DNA of 64,000 nt from Aedoeadaptatus coxii. GTDB lineage: Bacteria > Bacillota > Clostridia > Tissierellales > Peptoniphilaceae. The stretch is from the NCBI RefSeq assembly GCF_903819215.1, contig NZ_CAIJCT010000010.1; one strand, given 5' to 3'. The notes beneath the pieces were generated by a model that saw nothing but the letters and a program-made list of their open reading frames with translations, was not told the DNA's origin and searched no databases. Of the stretch, positions 17,785 to 23,713 are shown piece after piece (position 1 is the first letter of the stretch; every line of letters begins with the position of its first letter). The position numbers were made by a program, and so were the translations under genes.

Positions 17785-18780
17785 ATGATCCAATCCGGTA
17801 TAGTCGACGACTATTTAAATTATTTAAAGGCGGCGCGAGGCCGCTCAGAAAGCACGGTAAAAGAATATTACTATGATATTCGCCAGTTTCTCCGCTATAT
17901 GCGCATACGAAAAGAACATTTGAAGGTTGAAAATTTAGACGAAGTATCGATCGAGGACGTCGATATTGAGCTTTTAGAAACTATTAAGAAATCCGATATC
18001 TACGCCTATATTTCATACTTGGATTCCACACGGGGCAATAGCGGTCGTACGAAATTTAGAAAAATTTCCTCTGTTCGCTCCTTTTTCGATTATCTTACCT
18101 ATAAAATTGAACTGCTGGATAAAAATCCGACGGAAAATATCGATATGCCAAAGATTGAACGGTCACTGCCCGTCTATTTGACACTGGAAGAGGCCGTTCA
18201 TCTCTTAAACACCGTTGAAAATTCCAAACAAAAGGAAATCTACCGCTTGCGAGATTATGCGATTACCACTTTATTTTTAAACTGCGGCTTGCGATTAAGT
18301 GAGCTCGCAAACTTAAACATTGCCGATTTAAATAAAGACAATACGCTGCGCATTATGGGGAAAGGTTCTAAAGAAAGACTCGTTTATTTAAACGGTAGCG
18401 TACAAGAGGCTCTCAGAGGCTATTTAAGAAAGCGAAATCAATTAGAGGTGGATCAGGATGCCTTATTCTTAAGCATGCGTAAAAATCGGATGAGCAATCG
18501 TTCCATTCAACATATGCTTGAAAAACACCTGAAAGCCGCCGGATTCGATACCCGTAAATACACAGTGCATAAATTACGCCACACAGCCGCCACCTTAATG
18601 TATCAATATGGCAATGAAGATCTTAAATCACTTCAGGAAATCTTGGGCCACGAATCCGTATCGACGACCCAAATTTATACCCACGTCAATTTAGAAGACA
18701 TTCGATACACCATGAGCCAAAACCCCCTTTCCAATATGGATGACGTTAAAAAGATGATCCATGACGAAGAAAAGAAGTAA
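17785..18780 (+). CDS. Xer-type site-specific tyrosine recombinase
   Basis: The N-terminal SAM-like DNA-binding domain (about 1-125) starts VDDYLNYLKAARGRSESTVKEY. The catalytic domain has the full set of active residues: R in CGLRLSELA, K in GKGSKERLV, HKLRH, the H of LGHESVSTTQIYTH, and the nucleophilic Y in that last block. Length 331 exceeds the roughly 300 of XerC/XerD, mainly through a longer N-terminal domain. It is probably the chromosome-dimer resolvase, but XerC, XerD and single-recombinase systems cannot be separated here. No terminator lies directly after it. Confidence 0.88.
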   Translation: MIQSGIVDDYLNYLKAARGRSESTVKEYYYDIRQFLRYMRIRKEHLKVENLDEVSIEDVDIELLETIKKSDIYAYISYLDSTRGNSGRTKFRKISSVRSFFDYLTYKIELLDKNPTENIDMPKIERSLPVYLTLEEAVHLLNTVENSKQKEIYRLRDYAITTLFLNCGLRLSELANLNIADLNKDNTLRIMGKGSKERLVYLNGSVQEALRGYLRKRNQLEVDQDALFLSMRKNRMSNRSIQHMLEKHLKAAGFDTRKYTVHKLRHTAATLMYQYGNEDLKSLQEILGHESVSTTQIYTHVNLEDIRYTMSQNPLSNMDDVKKMIHDEEKK

Positions 18781-18790
18781 ACATATGTTT

Positions 18791-18802
18791 GAACGATTGT
18801 TC
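18791..18802. promoter_or_regulatory. LexA-box-like dyad after the Xer gene
   Basis: GAACGATTGTTC matches the Firmicute LexA core GAAC-N4-GTTC at all eight fixed positions. It lies ten bases after the Xer stop with no evident downstream gene. About one such match is expected by chance in a window this size, so it may be accidental. Confidence 0.35.
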
Positions 18803-19122
18803 TTTTTACTCGTTGATTGTAGAGGTCTTAAATTGATTCTAATGGCGAATACGGATTCACAAAGTGATTAGAGTTGAACATTATTAGTGGAATAATCTTA
18901 ATGTAACGATAAGAATATCCATTAAACTAAACTTAACCATGGTTCGATCTATATTGATTCCGAAATAATGATTCATTGCGGGACTTAGTATAGTCACTGA
19001 ACAAAAGATTAATCAGTAAGAATAGAGCTTTATAACGATATTAGAATTGAAAACAATACACTGTTCAAGGCCGATCAATCGAATTGAACTTCCGAAACCC
19101 ACTTTCCATAAAAGCTAACCTT

Positions 19123-19156
19123 ATTTAGTCACAAAATTGTTATTTTGTGACTAAAT
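19123..19156. repeat. Perfect 15-bp inverted repeat with 4-base loop
   Basis: The left arm (19123-19137) and right arm (19142-19156) are exact reverse complements; each contains AGTCACAAAAT or its complement. The loop is TGTT. Downstream on the plus strand the sequence is T-rich (TTATTTC), so a plus-strand terminator is possible. The low-GC stem and the perfect symmetry also fit a protein-binding or recombination site. Confidence 0.8.
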
Positions 19157-19245
19157 TTATTTCTACCTAATAAATATTTTGACGTTGTATGCCTCTCTCT
19201 TCTTTTAAGGAAAACTAAGGATACGCTAATGTACTATTTTTAGAA

Positions 19246-19280
19246 TCAAAAAAAGCCTTCTCTCATTAAGAGAAAGCTTT
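19246..19280 (-). terminator. Terminator of the XRE/membrane-protein operon
   Basis: Read on the minus strand, a 12-bp stem with one G-T pair and a 5-base loop is followed by seven T residues. It lies about 30 bases after the last gene of the operon. Confidence 0.85.
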
Positions 19281-19310
19281 CCGCACAAACTAAATGTGCA
19301 CTTATATTTA

Positions 19311-19589
19311 TTAGATATTATAAATCAGCGTTAACACCGATACTAATAATCCAACCATAGCAAGTACCATATATTTTCTTCCTTTATTATCGGATAGATA
19401 CCATCCTATAGCGCCACCAATAGATAGTAATAATTGGAAGGCGATCTCTGAATTTTTGGGATAGGTATTCGATGGATTGCCATGTAAATCTATTTGTACT
19501 ACTACGGTCTCCGGCAATATCATATATCCATATATCCCAAGTGCGAGCGCTAGAACTATGATGATCCCAAGTACAAACTTTTTATTCAT
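19311..19589 (-). CDS. Small DUF1648 / SdpI-like membrane protein
   Basis: The 92 residues have an N-terminal membrane segment (about 5-24) and the DUF1648 pattern LPETVVVQIDLHGNPSNTYPK (about 26-46). Two further hydrophobic segments follow (about 50-64 and 72-90). DUF1648 forms the N-terminus of SdpI-type immunity proteins and of many small membrane proteins beside HTH regulators. The four-residue start MNKK is conventional. It is the last gene of a three-gene operon under the XRE regulator. A role in envelope or bacteriocin immunity is possible but not shown. Confidence 0.75.
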   Translation of the reverse strand: MNKKFVLGIIIVLALALGIYGYMILPETVVVQIDLHGNPSNTYPKNSEIAFQLLLSIGGAIGWYLSDNKGRKYMVLAMVGLLVSVLTLIYNI

Positions 19590-19607
19590 TTCACTTCTCC
19601 TCCGATT

Positions 19608-20042
19608 CTACATTTCCCTTTCAAGTTTATTTCGCCAGTACAAACCATATAGTTGTATCGATAGATATAAAGCGACTATGATTATAACTTGCAATTTATC
19701 GACTCTCATCAATGAAAATATCAGGAGCACTGCCGCAAATAAATAGATCATAAGATCGTAAGCCTTTGCTTTTGATTTTTCTGCAATTAAAATATTTCGT
19801 TCGTCATTTTCATCAATTTTAATTTGCCTTCTAAGATCTTCACGATTTTTTAAGGAGAAATATTTGATTATTTTTTCTGTATAATGACCAAAAATTCCGC
19901 AACCAAGGGCAATTATTATATATGGAAAAATTTCGATATTCACGGTTCTATCGTTTTTGGATATTAGAAACCCTATGATAACAAGGCCTGCGCCTAAAAG
20001 TGCCAATAGCCCCTCGATAAAAATACTCTTATTTTTGTTCAT
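19608..20042 (-). CDS. Small multi-spanning membrane protein, DUF2178-like
   Basis: The 144-residue protein has two N-terminal hydrophobic segments (about 8-28 and 36-55), a charged middle with REDLRRQIKIDENDERN (about 68-84), and two C-terminal segments (about 97-112 and 117-135). The DENDERN block followed by a helix resembles small DUF2178-type proteins found beside XRE regulators. I chose ATG at 20042, which has GAGGAG seven bases upstream, over an upstream codon inside the regulator gene. It overlaps the regulator's end by 14 bases. The function is unknown. Confidence 0.7.
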   Translation of the reverse strand: MNKNKSIFIEGLLALLGAGLVIIGFLISKNDRTVNIEIFPYIIIALGCGIFGHYTEKIIKYFSLKNREDLRRQIKIDENDERNILIAEKSKAKAYDLMIYLFAAVLLIFSLMRVDKLQVIIIVALYLSIQLYGLYWRNKLEREM

Positions 20043-20244
20043 CGTCACTCTCCTCCTCATATATGAAAATATCTTCTATGGTCGTATTAAAAAATTTTGA
20101 GATTTTAAAAGCCAGTAGAATTGAAGGATTATATTTACCATTTTCCAGCGATCCAATAGTTTGCCTGGACACTTCCAGAACGTTGGCCAATTCCTCCTGC
20201 GTAATTTTTCTCTCTTTTCTGATCTCTTCTAACCTATTTTTCAA
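20029..20244 (-). CDS. XRE-family HTH transcriptional regulator
   Basis: A compact 71-residue Cro/CI-type regulator: LEEIRKERKITQEELANVL, then the recognition helix SRQTIGSLENGKYNPS. This is the YozG-like class of small regulators encoded beside membrane proteins. The frame extends to 20310, but AAGGAGGTGG lies nine bases before TTG at 20244, and the extra N-terminal residues are unlike the family, so TTG is taken as the start. Its promoter carries two copies of a 19-base direct repeat, so autoregulation is likely. Confidence 0.85.
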   Translation of the reverse strand: MKNRLEEIRKERKITQEELANVLEVSRQTIGSLENGKYNPSILLAFKISKFFNTTIEDIFIYEEESDDEQK

Positions 20245-20265
20245 ATACGACCACCTCCTTTTAAA

Positions 20266-20284
20266 TGACAAGTTAACTTTACAT
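20266..20284. promoter_or_regulatory. Operator-like direct repeat, proximal copy
   Basis: 19 bases that match the distal copy at 17 of 19 positions; the centre is the perfect palindrome AAGTTAACTT. It lies just after the -10 of the XRE operon promoter, in the start-site/leader region. Confidence 0.6.
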
Positions 20285-20286
20285 AT

Positions 20287-20315
20287 AGAGTAATCGATGT
20301 GCTTCGTCATGTCAA
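20287..20315 (-). promoter_or_regulatory. Promoter of the XRE operon
   Basis: On the minus strand a consensus TTGACA (20310-20315) is followed by a 17-base spacer and TACTCT (20287-20292), a weak -10. The -35 lies inside the distal direct repeat, so a bound regulator would block polymerase. Confidence 0.55.
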
Positions 20316-20328
20316 GTTTACTTTACAT
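20310..20328. promoter_or_regulatory. Operator-like direct repeat, distal copy
   Basis: Second 19-base copy, 44 bases from the first (about four helical turns), covering the -35 of the XRE operon promoter. Confidence 0.6.
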
Positions 20329-20351
20329 TTTATGGCCTGGATCATGACAAT

Positions 20352-20378
20352 ATAAAAAGCACTTACATATGTAAGTGC
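20352..20378 (-). terminator. Terminator after the YneA-like gene
   Basis: The 20-base perfect palindrome 20359-20378 (GCACTTACAT and its complement) is followed on the minus strand by a run of five T. It lies about 30 bases past the yneA-like stop. Confidence 0.8.
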
Positions 20379-20406
20379 CTAAAAGTTAAAAGGAATGTTC
20401 GAGCCG

Positions 20407-20736
20407 TTATCGCGATCGTGTCACAATTTGCAGCACATCGCCGGGATGAATGTCGGCTGAATTTTTTAGTTGATTTTCTTCTACTATCGAATCGACGATC
20501 ATGCGCAGATCGTCTTTTTCATCGGCAAATGACGACGCTATATTCCATAACGTGTCGCCGCTTTTGACGTGGTACTCCTCGCGAACAACATATGTTGTCT
20601 TTGCAGACGGTGCGAAGTTCATGCCCATCATCATCAAAAGCATAATGCCTATAATGGGGATTAAACGTAAACGGCGACGTCGATAGGCAGATTTTGAAAC
20701 GAGACGCTTTTTATTATTTAATACTACTTTATTCAT
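20407..20736 (-). CDS. YneA-like SOS cell-division inhibitor (membrane anchor plus LysM)
   Basis: The 109 residues comprise a basic N-terminus with a membrane segment (about 25-43) and one LysM domain (about 53-107: YHVKSGDTLWNIAS ... IHPGDVLQIV). That layout, the size and the position divergent from lexA match Bacillus YneA, which blocks division during the SOS response. The start ATG has GGAGGG five bases upstream. Its promoter holds a LexA-box-like dyad in the spacer and a second just downstream of the start site, so LexA repression is the likely control. Sequence identity to YneA was not measured. Confidence 0.8.
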   Translation of the reverse strand: MNKVVLNNKKRLVSKSAYRRRRLRLIPIIGIMLLMMMGMNFAPSAKTTYVVREEYHVKSGDTLWNIASSFADEKDDLRMIVDSIVEENQLKNSADIHPGDVLQIVTRSR

Positions 20737-20757
20737 AAAACCCTCCGATCATGTTCA

Positions 20758-20769
20758 GAACGCTTGTTC
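20758..20769. promoter_or_regulatory. LexA box 1 between yneA-like and lexA
   Basis: GAACGCTTGTTC matches GAAC-N4-GTTC at all eight fixed positions. It lies just downstream of the predicted start site of the yneA-like transcript. Confidence 0.75.
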
Positions 20770-20783
20770 GATCATTTGTTCTT

Positions 20784-20812
20784 ATTGTAATCGAACGTTC
20801 GTTTGAAGTCAA
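20784..20812 (-). promoter_or_regulatory. Promoter of the YneA-like gene
   Basis: On the minus strand TTGACT (20807-20812), a 17-base spacer and TACAAT (20784-20789) form a near-consensus promoter. LexA box 2 lies within its spacer and -35 edge. Confidence 0.7.
20793..20804. promoter_or_regulatory. LexA box 2 between yneA-like and lexA
   Basis: GAACGTTCGTTT, with a flanking C and G, matches the LexA core at seven of eight fixed positions. It sits between the -35 and -10 of the yneA-like promoter. Confidence 0.65.
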
Positions 20813-20831
20813 GGGTTTTTAGAATATATGT

Positions 20832-20860
20832 TTGAAATATATGTTCGTTTTTGGTATACT
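20832..20860 (+). promoter_or_regulatory. Promoter of lexA with degenerate LexA half-sites
   Basis: TTGAAA (20832-20837), 17 bases, TATACT (20855-20860) with TGG before it. Two related blocks, GAATATATGTTT (20822-20833) and AAATATATGTTC (20835-20846), each match the LexA core at six of eight positions and overlap the -35, so self-repression by LexA is plausible but weaker than at yneA. Confidence 0.65.
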
Positions 20861-20890
20861 GTCATTAACTTAGAAAAGGAGCTTTATTCT

Positions 20891-21514
20891 ATGTATGAAG
20901 ATTTGACCGATCGCGAATCAACTATTCTTTTATTTATAAAACGTTACATCGAAACGAATGGCTACCCCCCTTCTATTCGCAATATATGTGAAGGCTGCAA
21001 TATTAAAAGCACTTCAACGGTTCATTCCCATTTGGAAAAGCTTGAATATAAAAATTATATTCGCCGAGGTGCTACTATTAATCGCGCCATTGAAATCGTA
21101 CAGCAAGATGACGACTTTCTCTACTCTAAAAAGAAAACGGTAGACGTTCCGATTTTAGGCCGTGTCGCCGCCGGTATGCCTATTCTCGCCGCTGAAAATA
21201 TTTCGGATACGATTCCCTTGGCAAATGACGTCGTCAGAGATCGAAATCTCTTCTTTTTAACCGTCCAAGGCGAAAGTATGATCGAAGCCGGAATTTTAGA
21301 CGGCGACCAGGTCCTTATCGAGCAATGCTCTACGGCTCGGGAAGGCGAAATTGTTCTGGCCCTTATCGACGAAGAGGCGACGATTAAAACATTTTACAAA
21401 GATACGGAAAATCACCGCTATCGTCTACAACCTGAAAATTCTTCCATGGAACCGATTTATGTAGAAGATTTGCAAATCCTCGGAAAAGTTATCGGTCTCT
21501 ATCGCATGTTTTAA
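20891..21514 (+). CDS. lexA: SOS repressor LexA
   Basis: LexA represses SOS genes until RecA filaments stimulate its self-cleavage. The N-terminal winged helix (about 1-65) has GYPPSIRNI and STSTVHSHLEKLE. The C-terminal S24 protease domain shows the cleavage region GRVAAGMP, the serine in VQGESMIEAGI and the catalytic lysine in ATIKTFY. Length is 207. The frame opens earlier at 20828, but that would overlap the promoter; ATG at 20891 follows AAAAGGA. recA, ruvCAB, recX and the yneA-like gene in this window are potential targets, but only the yneA-lexA interval shows clear boxes. Confidence 0.96.
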   Translation: MYEDLTDRESTILLFIKRYIETNGYPPSIRNICEGCNIKSTSTVHSHLEKLEYKNYIRRGATINRAIEIVQQDDDFLYSKKKTVDVPILGRVAAGMPILAAENISDTIPLANDVVRDRNLFFLTVQGESMIEAGILDGDQVLIEQCSTAREGEIVLALIDEEATIKTFYKDTENHRYRLQPENSSMEPIYVEDLQILGKVIGLYRMF

Positions 21515-21518
21515 ACTT

Positions 21519-21551
21519 AAAGTGCTTATAGGCCTCTATAAGCACTTTTTT
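21519..21551 (+). terminator. Terminator after lexA
   Basis: A 13-bp perfect stem with loop GCCT runs into a T run five bases past the lexA stop. Confidence 0.9.
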
Positions 21552-21558
21552 GTTGCAC

Positions 21559-21583
21559 TAAAAAACCCTCGGCTTCCCGAGGG
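21559..21583 (-). terminator. Terminator of the miaB-mutS-mutL-miaA-ynbB operon
   Basis: On the minus strand CCCTCGG pairs with CCGAGGG around a 4-base loop, followed by five or more T. It lies just past the ynbB stop, back to back with the lexA terminator. Confidence 0.9.
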
Positions 21584-21588
21584 CTTGC

Positions 21589-22818
21589 TTAATCCATGAG
21601 CTGCATTGCTTTTAGTACTCTTTTAAGGGTGATTTTAATATGATCGAAGGTCAATCCCCCTTGGAAATAGACGCGATAAGGTTCCCGCATGGGGCCATCC
21701 GCGGAAAGTTCAATGGAAGATCCTTCTATAAAGCCGCCTGCCGCCATGATCACTTGATCTTCATATCCCGGCATATCCCAAGGATACGGGGTTACATGTG
21801 AATCTACGGGAGATGCACTTTGAATGGCGCGGCAAAAAGCGACGAGGTTTTCGTCTGTTTTTAGCGCTATGGACTGGACGATATCGCTCCTCGGATCTTT
21901 CGAAGAGGGAATGCAATCGAATCCTAAATGTTCGAAAGTTTTAGCAAAAAGTAGCGCCCCTTTTATGCATTGATTGACGCGGTGTGGCGCTAAGAATAGC
22001 CCCATTAATGTGTTGCGCGTTTGACCGAAACTTAATCCGCATTCTTTTCCGATGCCGGGAGCTGTTAGCTCAGATGCTACACGTTCGACGATTGTTTCGC
22101 TACCGACGACATATCCGCCGGAAAGGCTTAAGCCGCCGCCCGGATTTTTAATAAGCGATCCCGCCATGACGTCGACGCCGACTTGGCTCGGCTCAATAAG
22201 TTCCGTAAACTCGCCGTAGCAATTATCCAAAAAGATAATGCCATTGTATTTTTTGCGAATTTCTTTTACGGCACGCTCGATTTCGGATACTGTGAAGGCG
22301 CGGCGATCGGAGTAACCTGTAGAACGTTGCATAATAACGAGATCGACGTCGTCAGTAATGGCATCGCGAATGCCATCAAAGTCGATCATGCCGTCTTGTA
22401 AGGGCAGTTCCTTATATCCAACTCCTCGCTCCTTTAAGTTCCCCGGCGCATTTCCCGCAACACCTAATACCTTATGGAGCGTATCATATGGCGCGCCGGT
22501 GACGGATAAAATAGTAGACCCATGGGATGTAAGGGCACGGAGCACTAAAGAGATGGCATGAGTGCCCGATACCATGTTCGGCCGAACCAAGGCGTCTTCC
22601 GTGCGAAAAATTTCGGCGTAGACGGCTTCTACCTTTTCTCGTCCCACATCGCCATAGCCGTAACCGGTGGCCCAATTAAAATCCGTCGCAGCCAACCTAA
22701 CTTTTTGTAATGCATTTAGCACTTTTTCCTGATTCCCGTAGGCGATACGATCTAATTCCAAAAATTCTCTTTCCAGACTCTTCTCTATAGTCTGCAATTC
22801 ATTTTCATTTATCATCAT
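21589..22818 (-). CDS. ynbB: YnbB-like PLP-dependent protein (methionine gamma-lyase / aluminium resistance family)
   Basis: A fold-type I PLP enzyme of the PF06838 family. Visible are GYGYGDVGREK near the start, SGTHAIS for phosphate binding, IIFLDNCYGEF for the PLP-contacting aspartate, and SLIKNPGGG with the probable Schiff-base lysine. Length 409 is typical. The exact reaction of the family is not settled, so no substrate is assigned. It overlaps miaA by 14 bases. In many Firmicutes hfq lies between miaA and this gene; here there is none. Confidence 0.85.
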   Translation of the reverse strand: MMINENELQTIEKSLEREFLELDRIAYGNQEKVLNALQKVRLAATDFNWATGYGYGDVGREKVEAVYAEIFRTEDALVRPNMVSGTHAISLVLRALTSHGSTILSVTGAPYDTLHKVLGVAGNAPGNLKERGVGYKELPLQDGMIDFDGIRDAITDDVDLVIMQRSTGYSDRRAFTVSEIERAVKEIRKKYNGIIFLDNCYGEFTELIEPSQVGVDVMAGSLIKNPGGGLSLSGGYVVGSETIVERVASELTAPGIGKECGLSFGQTRNTLMGLFLAPHRVNQCIKGALLFAKTFEHLGFDCIPSSKDPRSDIVQSIALKTDENLVAFCRAIQSASPVDSHVTPYPWDMPGYEDQVIMAAGGFIEGSSIELSADGPMREPYRVYFQGGLTFDHIKITLKRVLKAMQLMD

Positions 22819-23713
22819 AGTTCACTCTTTCCAATATAGTCTCGATCGCCTCGTCTGTACCCATAGCTTCCATATCCAGTAGAATGCCGTCTTCTTTACG
22901 GAACCATGTAAGCTGACGTTTTGCAAAATTACGGCTGTGTTGCTGAATCTTTTCGATAGCGGTGTCTCTATCCCACTCCCCTTTTAGATAGTTCACCACT
23001 TCCTTGTAGCCGATGGCCTGAAGGGGTTTTACATCGCCGTAATGCTTATAGAGGTTCTCCACTTCGTCAAAGAGACCGTCTTCTACCATGTGAAGAACTC
23101 TTCGATTAATGCGGTCGTAAAGGGTATCCCTATCCCAATTGAGGATAAAATAATCCCACCGAACATTCTCTCTTTTTTTGCGAAGATTTTCTCCGTCGTA
23201 ATGTCCGCTTTCTAATTTTTCCAACGCCCGCATTACGCGACGGGGATTTAATAAGTCGGTGTTTTCTGCGAGTTTTGGATTTTTCTCTTCCAGAATTTTT
23301 ACGAGGTAGTCGAGGCCTTTTTCTTCATAAATGGCGTTTAGTTCATTGCGATAGTTTAAAGAAGGCTTATGACCAAACTGAATGTCGTAAATAAGGCCGT
23401 GAATGTAGAGGGCCGTACCGCCGCAAATAATGGGGATTTTGCCCTCCTCATTTAATCGATCGATAATGGGCGTGGCCTCTTGGTAAAAATCGGCAGCAGA
23501 ATAGGGCTCGTCACCTTCTCTTATATCGATTAGATGGTGGGCAATTCCCCCCTTTTCCTCTTCCGTAACTTTTCCGGATCCGATATCGAACCCCTTATAA
23601 ACTTGTACGGAATCGGCGGAAATAATCTCCGTTTCCATTGCCTTGGCGAGTTGCACGGAGAGGTTGGACTTTCCGGAACCTGTCGGCCCCGTAATTAAGA
23701 TAAAGCGTCTCAT
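22805..23713 (-). CDS. miaA: tRNA dimethylallyltransferase
   Basis: MiaA adds a dimethylallyl group to A37 of tRNAs reading codons that start with U; MiaB, encoded upstream in this operon, then adds the methylthio group. The P-loop GPTGSGKSNLS (about 8-18), ISADSVQVYKG and the substrate motif GGTALYIHG are present. The conserved AIGYKEV lies near the end. Length is 302. The start overlaps the mutL stop by four bases. Confidence 0.96.
   Translation of the reverse strand: MRRFILITGPTGSGKSNLSVQLAKAMETEIISADSVQVYKGFDIGSGKVTEEEKGGIAHHLIDIREGDEPYSAADFYQEATPIIDRLNEEGKIPIICGGTALYIHGLIYDIQFGHKPSLNYRNELNAIYEEKGLDYLVKILEEKNPKLAENTDLLNPRRVMRALEKLESGHYDGENLRKKRENVRWDYFILNWDRDTLYDRINRRVLHMVEDGLFDEVENLYKHYGDVKPLQAIGYKEVVNYLKGEWDRDTAIEKIQQHSRNFAKRQLTWFRKEDGILLDMEAMGTDEAIETILERVNYDDK

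Larger units (their letters stand above)
18781..19310. other. 530-base AT-rich non-coding interval after the Xer gene
   Basis: No convincing gene lies here on either strand. It holds a LexA-box-like dyad at its left edge (18791-18802), a degenerate dif-like stretch (18882-18909, weak), a perfect 15-bp inverted repeat (19123-19156) and the terminator of the minus-strand operon to the right (19246-19280). It is the longest gene-free stretch in the window and sits where coding switches from the plus to the minus strand. Confidence 0.7.

Noticed and set aside
18785..18871. A 28-codon frame starting MFERLFFLLVDC after the Xer gene
   Set aside because: It is short, lacks a ribosome site, overlaps the LexA-like dyad and resembles nothing known.
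18882..18909. Candidate dif site
   Set aside because: Only about 13 of 22 arm positions agree with the Bacillus site and the region is AT-rich, so it is kept only as part of a speculative finding, not annotated.
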